NCBI RefSeq assembly: GCF_019720915.1
Contig: NZ_JAHKSI010000001.1
Location: 2,108,001-2,172,000 of the forward strand
DNA: 64,000 nucleotides
Direction of reading: 5' to 3'
Origin: Alkalihalobacillus sp. TS-13
GTDB taxonomy: Bacteria > Bacillota > Bacilli > Bacillales > Fictibacillaceae
A program made the position numbers and the translations under genes. Positions 38,599-47,615 of the stretch are shown here, in pieces (position 1 is the first letter of the stretch; every line of letters begins with the position of its first letter). The notes beneath the pieces were generated by a model. The model made no database searches. It saw only the letters and a program-made list of their open reading frames with translations, and was not told the DNA's origin.

Positions 38599-39279
38599 TT
38601 AAAGTTCGATGGATTCTCCCGATTTCAGTACATGTCCTTTTTTACCTTCCAACTCATTTACAAACGCTTCAGGATCTTGTTCGATCACAGGGAAGGTATT
38701 GTAATGAACCGGTACGACATGGTTCGCCTTCAGCCAGCTTGCGGCAATGGAAGCATCTTCTGGTCCCATCGTGAAATTGTCCCCGATTGGCAAGAAAGCT
38801 AGATTGATGTAGTTCTGATCGCCAATTAATTTCATATCTGAAAACAGTGCTGTATCACCGGCATGGTAAACAGTCTTATCTTCTGCAGTAAAGAGGATTC
38901 CTGCTGGCATTCCTGTATAAATGACCGTGCCATCCTCTTCGGCATAGCTTGAACCATGAAAAGCTTGCGTCAGCTTAACTTTTCCGAAATCAAATTGGTA
39001 TGCTCCGCCGATATGCATCGGGTGGGTTTCCACATCTTTCGTACCTAGATAATTTGCCAATTCAAATGGTGCTACGACTAAAGCATTGTTTCGCTTTGCA
39101 ATATCGACCGTATCTCCTACATGATCATTGTGACCATGAGTAAGTAAGATTACATCAGCTTTTACCTTATCCGCTGTAATATGACATTGTTCATTGCCTG
39201 TAATGAAAGGATCAATCCAAATCGATTTTCCGTTTGTTTCAATGGCGACTACTGAATGTCCATAATACGTTACTTTCAT
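38599..39279 (-). CDS. ytkL: metal-dependent hydrolase YtkL (UPF0173, MBL fold)
   Basis: A 226-residue metallo-beta-lactamase-fold hydrolase. The metal-binding HGHNDHVGD lies at 48-56, another ligand region is [12 protein letters not shown], and the C-terminal VPVHYNTFP matches the UPF0173 group. The substrate is unknown. GAGGAGAGATCTTGA precedes ATG 39279. It follows ald after a 365-base gap and precedes the small membrane protein and ytoI on the same strand. Confidence 0.93.
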   Translation of the reverse strand: MKVTYYGHSVVAIETNGKSIWIDPFITGNEQCHITADKVKADVILLTHGHNDHVGDTVDIAKRNNALVVAPFELANYLGTKDVETHPMHIGGAYQFDFGKVKLTQAFHGSSYAEEDGTVIYTGMPAGILFTAEDKTVYHAGDTALFSDMKLIGDQNYINLAFLPIGDNFTMGPEDASIAASWLKANHVVPVHYNTFPVIEQDPEAFVNELEGKKGHVLKSGESIEL

Positions 39280-39452
39280 TCAAGATCTCTCCTCTTTCAT
39301 ATTTTAGTATCTGATTAATTCCTTCTCCTTAAGGCTTTCCGTTTCCTTCTAACAGAAACCAAAAGAAAAGGATCCCTATCAATTTTGTACCCGTTTCACC
39401 CTTCATTTTACACATCCGAATTCGAATTAAAAGAATTTGATATATTTGTTCT

Positions 39453-39540
39453 TGATTTCTGCGAAATTCATACCTTTTCCGCGGGCGATCCGCCAGGCTC
39501 GCTTTTCCCGCATGAGTGTCGTGAATTTCGCTTAAAATCA
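39453..39540 (+). repeat. short modular repeat (L and R modules only)
   Basis: An 88-bp deletion form with TTGATTTCTGCGAAATTC at the left, CGCGGGCGATCCGCCAGGCT in the middle and GTCGTGAATTTCGC, AAATCA at the right. Modules A-E are absent, so the whole can fold into one long hairpin. It lies between ytkL and ald; the rest of 39280-39603 shows no gene. Confidence 0.75.
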
Positions 39541-39603
39541 TAGCAAGAGTAGATGATAAACCAAACCGCTCAAAGTCATAGGCAAAACTCATATTAATAC
39601 CAG

Positions 39604-39631
39604 AAAAGACTGACACAACAGTGCCAGTCTC
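39604..39631 (-). terminator. ald intrinsic terminator
   Basis: GAGACTGGCAC pairs with GTGTCAGTCTT (one mismatch) around a 4-base loop, with TTTTC following on the minus strand, 14 bases after the ald stop. Confidence 0.8.
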
Positions 39632-39644
39632 AGGTCAATTCGAT

Positions 39645-40769
39645 CTATCTTTTATTTGCGAGCATTTCTCTTACATCGTTATATTCCAATCCGTGTGCTT
39701 GTGATACAGCCTCATAAGTAACATAACCCTCGAGCGTATTTATTCCTTTAAGAAGCGCTTCGTTATCACTGCATGCTTTCACATAGCCCTTATCTGCAAT
39801 TTGTAATGCATATGGGACTGTGACATTCGTCAATGCAAGCGTAGAAGTACGCGGAACCGCACCTGGCATGTTTGCAACAGCGTAATGGACAACTTCATGT
39901 TTTTCATACGTCGGATTATCATGTGTTGTAATACGATCTGTTGTCTCAAAAATACCACCCTGGTCGATTGCCACATCAACAAGAACCGATCCCTTTCTCA
40001 TTGACTGGATCATTTCTTCAGTAACCAATTTAGGCGCTTTAGCACCAGGAATCAGCACAGCACCGATAACAAGATCTGACTCCACTACTGACTCGGCGAT
40101 GTTCAAAGGATTAGACATCAAGGTATTGATATCAGAACCGAAAATATCATCTAACTGGCGAAGACGCTCTGGATTCAAGTCGATGACAGTAACACTAGCA
40201 CCAAGACCGACAGCGATCTTCGCTGCATTCGTCCCTGCAACTCCCCCACCGATTACTGTTACCTTACCTCTGTGCACTCCAGGGACTCCCCCAAGCAGGA
40301 TTCCCATTCCTCCATGAGGTTTTTCCAGAAAAGATGCACCAATTTGTGTAGCCATTCTTCCTGCTACCTCACTCATCGGTGTCAACAATGGAAGACTCCG
40401 GTTTGGAAGCTGTACAGTTTCATACGCAATACCAACCACTTTATTTTCAATCAGCGCTTTTGTTAATTCAGGTTCAGCAGCTAAATGTAAATATGTAAAT
40501 AAAATAAGTCCTTCGCGGAAATATTGGTATTCTTCCTGTAATGGTTCTTTAACCTTCATCACCATTTCCATACTCCAAGCTTCTGTTGCAGTATCTACGA
40601 TCACTGCTCCAGCTTCATGATACTGTTCATTTGTAAAACCTGAGCCAAGTCCTGCATCTTTTTCAATGAAAACCTCATGCCCGGATGTTGTCAGGTTGAC
40701 CACTCCAGCAGGGGTCATTGCCACACGGTTTTCATTGTTCTTAATTTCTCTTGGTACACCAATACGCAT
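39645..40769 (-). CDS. ald: alanine dehydrogenase
   Basis: A 374-residue NAD-dependent L-alanine dehydrogenase converting alanine to pyruvate and ammonia; important for alanine use and for normal sporulation in Bacillus. The N-terminus [20 protein letters not shown] is typical, with the NAD-binding [20 protein letters not shown] and DVAIDQGG segments. AGGAGGTCGCAAAA precedes ATG 40769. It is a single gene with its own terminator; the upstream 210-370 bases hold a run of inverted repeats. Confidence 0.97.
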   Translation of the reverse strand: MRIGVPREIKNNENRVAMTPAGVVNLTTSGHEVFIEKDAGLGSGFTNEQYHEAGAVIVDTATEAWSMEMVMKVKEPLQEEYQYFREGLILFTYLHLAAEPELTKALIENKVVGIAYETVQLPNRSLPLLTPMSEVAGRMATQIGASFLEKPHGGMGILLGGVPGVHRGKVTVIGGGVAGTNAAKIAVGLGASVTVIDLNPERLRQLDDIFGSDINTLMSNPLNIAESVVESDLVIGAVLIPGAKAPKLVTEEMIQSMRKGSVLVDVAIDQGGIFETTDRITTHDNPTYEKHEVVHYAVANMPGAVPRTSTLALTNVTVPYALQIADKGYVKACSDNEALLKGINTLEGYVTYEAVSQAHGLEYNDVREMLANKR

Positions 40770-40979
40770 TTTTGCGACCTCCTAAATCAACAAATCTTCA
40801 ATACAAATAATGCTTGAACCCAGTCCTAGATGACTGCCATTTAAAGATAACACCAAATGCCAAAAAGAAAAAGAGGAAATATCGTTTGAATGACTGTAAT
40901 AAGCGCATTTTTTACGCCTTTTCCATACGTTGCCATCATAACACAAAATAATAATTAAAGTACGGTTTTGGAATGTTTT

Positions 40980-41138
40980 CATAGGGAGTTTATTAACCCT
41001 ATGTTAGTGCCTGACGCTTATTAGTCAGACACCATATAGGTCAACCTATAAAGAAAACTTGGCAAAACCAAGCCTTTGGCGCAGTCTGAGCTTTAGTTGC
41101 ACTTATATTGAAGAAAGTATTTTATGCTTTCTTCAATG
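40980..41138. repeat. run of five consecutive inverted repeats
   Basis: Five dyads follow one another: CATAGGG/CCCTATG (40980-41003), GTGCCTGAC/GTCAGACAC (41007-41032, one mismatch), TATAGG/CCTATA (41035-41050), CTTGG/CCAAG (41058-41072; on the minus strand followed by TTTTC) and ATTGAAGAAAG/CTTTCTTCAAT (41108-41138). They lie downstream of a small minus-strand gene and upstream of ald. Two may be terminators of the small gene; the rest is unexplained. No gene is supported in 40770-41146. Confidence 0.6.
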
Positions 41139-41146
41139 TGAAAAAT

Positions 41147-41311
41147 TCATGTCAAATGGTTTTCATCTTCTTTATGTTGTTTTTGGACGTTTTGGGGGCT
41201 TGTCTGGTCGATGACGCCACTTTGATAGGATTGCATGATCTGTTGTTGAACTTCCATTTCGCCATCGGTTTCAAATTGATACTGTCGGTTTTTACCCGGT
41301 TGTTTATCCAT
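41147..41311 (-). CDS. small Gln-rich protein, unknown function
   Basis: A 54-residue soluble, Gln-rich, highly polar protein (MDKQPGKNRQYQFETDGEME.., with repeated QQ and a C-terminal HKEDENHLT). GAAGGAGGCGACTCAAC before ATG 41311 is an excellent ribosome site, and a perfect hairpin follows 9 bases after its stop, which together support a real gene. Its small size and polarity recall minor spore proteins, but that is only a guess. No family recognised. Confidence 0.65.
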   Translation of the reverse strand: MDKQPGKNRQYQFETDGEMEVQQQIMQSYQSGVIDQTSPQNVQKQHKEDENHLT

Positions 41312-41460
41312 GTTGAGTCGCCTCCTTCTCATAACTTCGTGTTTAGTATGTGAAAGGAACTCATTTGTTATTTGAACCAATATGAGGGAATGTGATCTGT
41401 TGAGGATAGCCGAATATCACCATTTTATGTACAATGATGTGTATGCAGGAGGAATGACTA

Positions 41461-41775
41461 ATGACTTATACATTTACGGTAGATGAGCGTTTAGGGATCA
41501 GATTGCCATTGCTTGAGCGCTCTTGGGACAACTATCCAAAAGAAACACAAGAATTGATCTTAGCTGAATGGGAGACGATCCGGGGTAAAATTCCTGATAG
41601 GATCAAGGAACTCGAAAATGAAATCAACGATAGACAAAGCCAACTTTATCGAGAAGAAGACTTTGAACGTTCTTGTGAGCTGAATTCTGAGATATCAGAC
41701 TTGGCTTCTATCATCAATGATCTCTGGATTTGGTATCGGGCAGATAATCGAATCACGAGAAAAAGTCATTTTTAA
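41461..41775 (+). CDS. conserved-looking hypothetical protein, unknown function
   Basis: A 104-residue acidic protein, mostly helical by eye: an N-terminal strand-like MTYTFTVDERLGIRLP, then a helix with WDNYPKETQELILAEWETI and a charged coiled-coil-like region (about 45-85), ending DLWIWYRADNRITRKSHF. AGGAGG is 8 bases before ATG 41461. It converges on moaB and shares its terminator. I do not recognise the family; the pattern suggests a small cytoplasmic adaptor-like protein, but no function can be given. Confidence 0.75.
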   Translation: MTYTFTVDERLGIRLPLLERSWDNYPKETQELILAEWETIRGKIPDRIKELENEINDRQSQLYREEDFERSCELNSEISDLASIINDLWIWYRADNRITRKSHF

Positions 41776-41815
41776 ACAAGCTCGCTCATGCTTAAAGACA
41801 TTACTAAATTAAAGT

Positions 41816-41846
41816 GAAAAGGATGACCCCGATCGAGTCATCCTCT
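41816..41846. terminator. bidirectional terminator between the 104-residue gene and moaB
   Basis: GGATGAC (41821-41827) pairs with GTCATCC (41837-41843), with TTTTC on the minus strand, in the convergent gap. Confidence 0.75.
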
Positions 41847-42359
41847 TCATAAATCTTTCCTTATTTCCCGAACCACATGATTTATTTCAGGAAGAATCAG
41901 TTTATTCATAGCAAGCTTTACTGCACCACTTGAACCCGGTACTGAAAAGATCGCCGTGTAATTCGAGACACCGGCAATTGCCCTGCTCAAGATCGCTGCT
42001 GAACCGATATCCTCTGTGTAACTCAACATCCTGAAGAGTTCCCCGAAACCAGGAATTTCTTTATCGAGAAGTTCTGAGACAACCTCAACAGAAATATCCC
42101 GTTGCGCTATACCAGTCCCACCATTCATGATGATAACATCCGTTTCGGAATCACTTGTTCCGCTCTTCAATACCTCATGAAGAACCATCGACTCATCTTT
42201 TACGATCTTATAAGAGGAAATTGTGTGACCGTACTCCTCAAGAGCATTCAAAATATACTTCCCACTCTTATCCGTTTCTTCTGTTCTGGTATCACTTACG
42301 GTAATGACCATCACCCGAACATGATCTGGTGCTTCCTGTTTGTGTTCCTCTACACTCAT
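41847..42359 (-). CDS. moaB: molybdenum cofactor biosynthesis protein MoaB
   Basis: A 170-residue MogA/MoaB-family protein that adenylylates molybdopterin or binds it before molybdate insertion. The ligand-binding VIIMNGGTGIAQRDIS motif, IPGFGELFRML and SRAIAGV segments are clear. AAGGGTG is spaced 7 bases from ATG 42359; a GTG at 42362 is also in frame. It lies 12 bases after the EcsC-family gene. No other moa or moe genes are in the window. Confidence 0.94.
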   Translation of the reverse strand: MSVEEHKQEAPDHVRVMVITVSDTRTEETDKSGKYILNALEEYGHTISSYKIVKDESMVLHEVLKSGTSDSETDVIIMNGGTGIAQRDISVEVVSELLDKEIPGFGELFRMLSYTEDIGSAAILSRAIAGVSNYTAIFSVPGSSGAVKLAMNKLILPEINHVVREIRKDL

Positions 42360-42371
42360 CACATATCACCC

Positions 42372-43208
42372 TTAGTTATGTTTCTCTAATAACCAACGTT
42401 TCTGATAAAACTGATTAGCAAAGTCTGTGATCTGCCTTGAAAGCTGGTAATTTGCTGTTGCACCATATACCATCCCCATCAGCGGAATACCCTGGATCAA
42501 GCGTTTCCTTAACATGAAGAGGACCATTCCTTTACCGATCAAACCAACCAGATGCCGCATCCATTGGCTGTCAGCAACCAGTTCATCTGACTCAAAGAAA
42601 TAGGGATTGATTTCCTGATCCAACACCTCGCTCATCAGCTGCTCCCAGGCTTCCTGCTGATGCTGTTTAGGTAAAGTGGCCGCATGGAACAACTTCAAGG
42701 ACAGCATTGTTTCATAAGGTTGGTTGATTGAATACCCGTACGAAAGAGCAAGTACTTGAATCGATCTCAAGTGTGCAGCAATGCTTGCCGGGATGTCAAT
42801 TCCTAAAAATAATATACCTCCAGCTCCAGAAAGGCCACCCTGAGCAAAAGAAAGCAGTCTATGTTTCGCTACTTGATGTTGAGCTATGTATCGAAGTTGT
42901 TCGATTTTGCAATCCTGTACATCTTCCCAAACTTCTACCTCTTTGTTCATCGATTGAGCAGCCAATAACACCCGCTGCTTCGTATCTTGCTGAAATTGCG
43001 AGTTCAAGATGATGGAATGCAAATGAAAAAGCAGGTTATCAATTGTTTGAAGGACCTTGTCACGAATTTTAGGACTGATCCTATTAAAAGCATCGTCAAA
43101 GGTTTTTTCGTAAGTCCTGTTGAAGTCAGTCGGAACATATGTAAAATATTCTTGCTCCCATTTTTCGATTGAAGACCAAACTTGCTTCTCGTTCTGCGAC
43201 CATTCCAT
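42372..43208 (-). CDS. EcsC family protein
   Basis: A 278-residue protein of the EcsC family, named after the third gene of the B. subtilis ecs operon but separate from it. A hydrophobic Gly-rich region (SGAGGILFLGIDIPASIAAHLRS) lies at about 140-165 and another (LIQGIPLMGMVYGATANY) near 235-255, suggesting membrane association. The biochemical function is unknown. GGAGGTGTTCGGT precedes ATG 43208, chosen over the frame start at 43241. Likely co-transcribed with moaB. Confidence 0.87.
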   Translation of the reverse strand: MEWSQNEKQVWSSIEKWEQEYFTYVPTDFNRTYEKTFDDAFNRISPKIRDKVLQTIDNLLFHLHSIILNSQFQQDTKQRVLLAAQSMNKEVEVWEDVQDCKIEQLRYIAQHQVAKHRLLSFAQGGLSGAGGILFLGIDIPASIAAHLRSIQVLALSYGYSINQPYETMLSLKLFHAATLPKQHQQEAWEQLMSEVLDQEINPYFFESDELVADSQWMRHLVGLIGKGMVLFMLRKRLIQGIPLMGMVYGATANYQLSRQITDFANQFYQKRWLLEKHN

Positions 43209-43286
43209 ACCGAACACCTCCACTAAGAACGTTTCATTCATTATACCAAAATTAGTCCGAAGACAATAATACCTATGAAGAAAACG

Positions 43287-43763
43287 ATTGAGTCAAGTAC
43301 TTGTGGGAGCAATAATGAGGTTGATTTATTCGAAATTCACTCCCTTTCCGCGGGCAACGAAAAGCAGAAGCGACCCGTTTAGTCACGAAGGTCACCAGAG
43401 GACTGACGAGGAAGCTGTCGCTGCAGCAGGAAGTTTAAAGTGATCCAATTGACTGGCCGCTGAGCTGGACGTCACGTCCGTGCATGATCCCTATATCCAC
43501 GAGCCTCCTCACTTGCACAGGATCTCAACACAAAAATGAAATCATTTTCGTGTCTGCGATGAGAATTCTTAGAAGCTTTCCTTATGCTGGCTTCGAATTC
43601 ATCACAGGACGTACTTTGTACAGGATGTACTGACTTCGACGTTCACCATAGGACGTGGTGGTATTTAGTCGAAGTTCATTTTTATAGTCGAAGTTCCTTT
43701 TAAAAACAGTGGGGTCTAGCCTGGCTCGCCCGTAGGAGTGTCGTAAATTTCGTATGAAATCAA
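43287..43763 (+). repeat. modular inverted-end repeat, copy R6 (lacks B, double E)
   Basis: The ends are TTGATTT (43321) and AAATCAA (43757). Module B is deleted, while the TTCGAC..GTCGAA part of E is doubled, as in R7. About 40 bases left of the L end are shared with R3 (GAGTCAAGTACTTGTGGGAG). It lies between the EcsC-family gene and ackA, about 85 bases before the ackA terminator. No gene in 43209-43896. Confidence 0.85.
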
Positions 43764-43849
43764 CATCTTAAGCCTATCCTAAAGATCTTTACCCTCTTCT
43801 GCATTTTTGAGGTTTCAGTTAAATCAACTATATGAAAATCATAACTGTA

Positions 43850-43882
43850 AAAAAAGAACTCCACCACCACGGTGAAGTTCTT
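43850..43882 (-). terminator. ackA intrinsic terminator
   Basis: AAGAACTTC pairs with GGAGTTCTT (one bulge or mismatch) around CACC/GGTG, followed by seven T residues on the minus strand, 15 bases after the ackA stop. Confidence 0.85.
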
Positions 43883-43896
43883 AATCTGAAAATATT

Positions 43897-45084
43897 TTAT
43901 TGGGCAAGTCGTACTGTGTCTCTTGCAATCATCACTTCTTCGTTTGTAGGGATGATCAGTACTTTTACTGGGGAGTGTGGATAGTTCAAGAATGCTTCCT
44001 TTCCACGAACCTTGTTTAATGCCGGATCCCAGTAAACCCCCATGAATTCAAGGCCTTTAAGGACTCGCTCGCGGATGACATCACTGTTTTCACCGATTCC
44101 TGCTGTGAAAATGATTGCATCGATTCCATGCATTTTTGAAGCGTAAGAGCCGATATATTTATGAATTCTTCCTCCGAAAACTTCAAGTGCCAGCTCAGCT
44201 CTTTCGTTTCCAGCTGCGGCTTGCTGTTCAATATCTCTTAAATCACTGGAAAAACCGGATACTCCAAGCAGTCCGCTTTCTTTATTGAGGACATTCATCA
44301 CTTCTTCAGCGGTTTTGCCTGTTTTCTCCATGATGTATGGGATGAGTGCTGGGTCAATGTTCCCTGAACGGGTACCCATCGTTACACCAGCAAGCGGTGT
44401 GAAGCCCATAGAAGTATCGATTGATTTCCCACCTTCAATCGCAGCGATACTCGCACCATTTCCAAGGTGACAAGAAATCAACCGTAACTGTTCAATCGGT
44501 CTTCCTAATAATTCCGCACAACGTTGAGAAACATATTTATGGCTCGTCCCATGAAAACCATACTTACGGATACCATATTCCTTATAGTAGTCATAAGGAA
44601 GGCTATACAAATAGGATTGCTCTGGCATCGTTTGATGGAACGCAGTATCAAACACTGCTACAGCAGGCACATCGGGCAGGATTTCTTTAAATGCCCGAAT
44701 ACCTACGATGTTTGCAGGATTATGAAGCGGTGCTAAGTCGGACACCTCTTCAATTTCCTTGATGATCTCTTCTGTAATCAACACAGAATCATTGAATTTT
44801 TCACCGCCGTGTACAACTCGGTGTCCAATCCCTTCAATTTCATCGTAAGAACCGATGATTTGATGAGACATAAGTTTATCTAACAGCATTTTAACCGCAA
44901 CTGCATGGTTCTCGATATCTGTCACTTCTTTTACCTTTTCACCGTTCACTTCAATTGTAAAAACACTATCAGGAATCCCGATACGTTCGACAAGCCCCTT
45001 GGTAACTACTTCTTCCTCAGGCATTTTCAATAATTGAAATTTCAGTGATGAACTTCCGGCATTAATGGCGAGCACCTTTCTCAT
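43897..45084 (-). CDS. ackA: acetate kinase
   Basis: A 395-residue acetate kinase that makes ATP from acetyl phosphate in overflow metabolism. The N-terminal [15 protein letters not shown], the [12 protein letters not shown] active-site region and [22 protein letters not shown] are conserved. The frame extends to 45129, but GGAGTTGTCTATAT before ATG 45084 gives the usual start. A perfect cre-like palindrome lies 84-97 bases upstream, consistent with CcpA activation as in B. subtilis. Confidence 0.97.
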   Translation of the reverse strand: MRKVLAINAGSSSLKFQLLKMPEEEVVTKGLVERIGIPDSVFTIEVNGEKVKEVTDIENHAVAVKMLLDKLMSHQIIGSYDEIEGIGHRVVHGGEKFNDSVLITEEIIKEIEEVSDLAPLHNPANIVGIRAFKEILPDVPAVAVFDTAFHQTMPEQSYLYSLPYDYYKEYGIRKYGFHGTSHKYVSQRCAELLGRPIEQLRLISCHLGNGASIAAIEGGKSIDTSMGFTPLAGVTMGTRSGNIDPALIPYIMEKTGKTAEEVMNVLNKESGLLGVSGFSSDLRDIEQQAAAGNERAELALEVFGGRIHKYIGSYASKMHGIDAIIFTAGIGENSDVIRERVLKGLEFMGVYWDPALNKVRGKEAFLNYPHSPVKVLIIPTNEEVMIARDTVRLAQ

Positions 45085-45167
45085 ATATAGACAACTCCTT
45101 CGTTGTTCAAGTTCATTCCCAAAAACCAATTACCATTAAACCACCGGTCGATGGTTTCCTGCAAGGA

Positions 45168-45181
45168 AGGAAAACGTTTTC
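45168..45181. promoter_or_regulatory. candidate cre site for ackA
   Basis: GGAAAACGTTTTCC is a perfect 14-bp palindrome centred on CG, close to the CcpA cre consensus TGNAANCGNWNNCA except that GG/CC replaces the outer TG/CA. Its distance to the ackA start fits activation from upstream of the promoter. Confidence 0.6.
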
Positions 45182-45254
45182 CATTAATATTCGTTATTTT
45201 CAGATTTGAATCCGATTTCATATAGTCTCCCGATACTTTCCTTGTATGTTTAAG

Positions 45255-46244
45255 TTAACCAGTAAATGAAGTCTTAAACCAGGCATCGATTTTTGTCATG
45301 ATCGGTTGCAGTGCTTTTGGATCCGAAAAGCTAGGAAGCTCTGCCATCAATGCTTCCTTAGGAGCTGCTACACCTTGACCTCTTTTCTGGATGAAAAAGA
45401 TACTTTTCGCCTGTTCTTCCTTTTTAAACATCGTCAACGGTAATTGGAGAAGCCCGTGGATGACTGCATGTTCTTTAAGGTACTTGTTCAACTTCTGAGC
45501 TTCATCGCCTGCAAATAAGACGTTCGGGATCAAGAAGAAAAGGAATCCTCCTTCTTTTGTATGGTTAAGCGCTTGTTCAATCATCAAGTGATGGGCAAAT
45601 GAGTGACCCTTGTCAGCCTTCAAGCGGTATTTGGTGGCCATCTCGTCGTTTGGATAATACCCGACTGGCAGATCTGTGATGACAAGATCAACTGGATCGA
45701 TCATCAAAGATTGCAAGCTGTCCTGATGATAAAGCTGAATATCATGCTCCTGAGCATTCAGATTGACATAAGCAAGTTTGATCAACGTTTCATCAACCTC
45801 TGAACCATAGCTGAAGGCTTTCTTTTTCGTTTGGTTTAGGAATGCTGACACAAGGTTCCCAGTCCCGATTGCTGGGTCCAAAAGTGTAATCCTTTCTTTT
45901 TTGTTCATAGCCTTTTCGACTAAATAGCCAACGAAGAGAGCAACAGCATCAGGTGTCATTGCATGTTGGGACTGCACGCCCTTTTGCATTCCTTGCAAGA
46001 TCGCCAATTGGTATCCTTTGCGGATTTCTTCCTTGGATAATTCATCTAATGTAATCGATTCATATTTGTAGATGAGATCATTCTTGGTTTGCTCATCAAA
46101 CTTATCAGGCATACCACCCTGTACCAGGTTTTCTCCAGTCATGATCAGACCATCAAGATATGTAGTCTGTTCTTTCTCAGAAAGGATCGTTGCCGTTTCG
46201 TGTAATAATCTATAGAATGATTCGACTTTCTTAAAATCAGCCAT
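45255..46244 (-). CDS. ytxK: class I SAM-dependent methyltransferase YtxK
   Basis: A 329-residue protein with the N6-adenine DNA methylase fold. The SAM-binding motif is LLDPAIGTGNLVSAFL at about 118-133; the catalytic motif IV reads ITDLPVGYYPND, where typical enzymes have NPPY or NPPF, so the target may differ from DNA adenine. It lies upstream of ackA, as in B. subtilis, without restriction genes nearby, which argues against a restriction-modification role. AGGAGGAATTTTAC precedes ATG 46244. Confidence 0.9.
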   Translation of the reverse strand: MADFKKVESFYRLLHETATILSEKEQTTYLDGLIMTGENLVQGGMPDKFDEQTKNDLIYKYESITLDELSKEEIRKGYQLAILQGMQKGVQSQHAMTPDAVALFVGYLVEKAMNKKERITLLDPAIGTGNLVSAFLNQTKKKAFSYGSEVDETLIKLAYVNLNAQEHDIQLYHQDSLQSLMIDPVDLVITDLPVGYYPNDEMATKYRLKADKGHSFAHHLMIEQALNHTKEGGFLFFLIPNVLFAGDEAQKLNKYLKEHAVIHGLLQLPLTMFKKEEQAKSIFFIQKRGQGVAAPKEALMAELPSFSDPKALQPIMTKIDAWFKTSFTG

Positions 46245-46326
46245 GTAAAATTCCTCCTATCTTACAACTAGCACTATTGTAACAAACCACCAAGAAATCA
46301 CCGAATGAAAACATGATTTCCGCCTT

Positions 46327-46389
46327 AAAAAAGGGCAACCACCCAAATGTTCGGACCGATGACCAAACTCTGGAGGTTAACCCCTTTTT
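46327..46389 (-). terminator. tpx terminator, long stem
   Basis: AAGGGCAACC (46331-46340) pairs with GGTTAACCCC (46375-46384) imperfectly, with A and T runs on both sides. It lies between tpx and ytxK. Confidence 0.65.
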
Positions 46390-46422
46390 GTTTACTATTA
46401 TCCTTATTGGTGAAATTCTAGA

Positions 46423-46923
46423 TTATTGAGCAGACTTAGCAGCCTCAATCGCCGCCTCATAATCCGGATGGTTCGTCGCTTCACTAACATACTCAACATA
46501 TGTCACTTTATCGTTAGAGTCGATAACGAATACAGCACGTGTCAAAAGACGTAGTTCTTCAATTGCTACTCCATAAGCTTTACCGAATGAAAGGTCACGA
46601 TGATCTGAGAGTGTTTGAAGGTTTTCTACACCAGCAGCAGCACACCATCTCTTTTGAGCCATCGGCAGGTCAACACTTACAGTCAATACTTTTACATTAT
46701 CAAGCTTTGCCGCTTCTTCGTTAAACCGGCGCGTCTGCTGATCACATACACCAGTATCGACAGATGGAACGACACTGATCAATCTTACAGAACCTTTTGT
46801 ATCATCCAACGTTACAGGAGACATGTCGTTTGCCAATACTTTGAAGTCAGGAGCTGTATCCCCTACTTTCACTTCATTTCCTAATAGTGTTACTGGGTTT
46901 TGTTTAAATGTTACATTAGCCAT
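46423..46923 (-). CDS. tpx: thiol peroxidase Tpx
   Basis: A 166-residue atypical 2-Cys peroxiredoxin that reduces hydroperoxides using thioredoxin. The peroxidatic Cys lies in [16 protein letters not shown] near 60 and the resolving Cys in [10 protein letters not shown] near 94. AAGGAG serves either of two adjacent ATGs (46926 and 46923); I use the second, which gives [11 protein letters not shown]. It lies between ytfJ and ytxK, each with its own terminator. Confidence 0.96.
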   Translation of the reverse strand: MANVTFKQNPVTLLGNEVKVGDTAPDFKVLANDMSPVTLDDTKGSVRLISVVPSVDTGVCDQQTRRFNEEAAKLDNVKVLTVSVDLPMAQKRWCAAAGVENLQTLSDHRDLSFGKAYGVAIEELRLLTRAVFVIDSNDKVTYVEYVSEATNHPDYEAAIEAAKSAQ

Positions 46924-47062
46924 CATTAACAACTCCTTGTTTTAAAAGGTATTCTAACACGTTAATGGTAAACTTTCTGAAATTTTGTTTCAAGTAATAT
47001 GTAGTTATGTAGTCACGTGGAAGAGTCTTATAAAGCCTTCTCGAGTACCATACACCCAAGAT

Positions 47063-47096
47063 AAAAAAAAGGGCTGCTCATGTTTTGAGCTTGCCC
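47063..47096 (-). terminator. ytfIJ intrinsic terminator
   Basis: GGGCTGCTCA (47071-47080) pairs with TGAGCTTGCCC with one bulged base, followed by eight T residues on the minus strand, 16 bases after the ytfJ stop. Confidence 0.8.
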
Positions 47097-47111
47097 TGCA
47101 CCATACACTAT

Positions 47112-47615
47112 TTAAAAATCTAAATCTTGCTTTTGGCGTCTTTCAGTCTGATGCTGTGTCTGATTATTGTTGTTCGATTGTTGATTTTTATTCGAATCAG
47201 ATTTCATCTGAAAGCCACTATTGTTCATCATCCTTTGTACTCGATCTACTACTTGAGGCGCTAAGTCAAGAAGCCGTTCGTACAAATGTGTACTATTATC
47301 GAGATGGATTGTCTTTACTCCAGAAGAATTCACAATCAGAAACGCGATTGGCGTAATGGAAACACCGCCTCCGCTACCACCGCCAAAAGGATGTGATTCT
47401 CCCTCTGAAGAATCTCTTTTTGATTGACCTGAATTGCCTAAAGCACTGAACTGGCTTCCCCCAGCTGCAAATCCAAAACCAACCTTTGAAACTGTTAGAA
47501 TCACACTTCCGTCCGGTGTTTCGACTGGATCCCCGATAATTGTATTCACGTCAATCATTTCTTTAATATTTTCCATTGCTGTTTGCATCAAGCCCTGAAT
47601 TGGATGTTCTGACAT
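47112..47615 (-). CDS. ytfJ: sporulation protein YtfJ (GerW family)
   Basis: A 167-residue protein with the conserved start MSEHPIQGLMQTAMENIKEM and VNTIIGDPVETPDGSVIL, a Gly-rich central part (PFGGGSGGGVSITPIAFLI) and a low-complexity Gln/Asn-rich tail (QQSNNNNQTQHQTE). The YtfJ/GerW family affects spore germination with L-alanine in B. subtilis. Its start lies inside ytfI, overlapping it by 53 bases, which implies coupled translation. Confidence 0.93.
   Translation of the reverse strand: MSEHPIQGLMQTAMENIKEMIDVNTIIGDPVETPDGSVILTVSKVGFGFAAGGSQFSALGNSGQSKRDSSEGESHPFGGGSGGGVSITPIAFLIVNSSGVKTIHLDNSTHLYERLLDLAPQVVDRVQRMMNNSGFQMKSDSNKNQQSNNNNQTQHQTERRQKQDLDF

Noticed and set aside
41040-41110. 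A riboswitch-like run (CTTGGCAAAACCAAG, then GGCGCAGTCTGAGC)
   Set aside because: I could not match it to any known riboswitch core (TPP, cobalamin, c-di-GMP and others were considered), and on the minus strand it lies after a gene end. Kept only as part of the inverted-repeat block.
45255-46244. A restriction-modification or defence island built on the methylase-fold gene
   Set aside because: The neighbours are ackA and tpx, the arrangement is the ordinary Bacillus ytxK locus, and there is no nuclease or specificity subunit.
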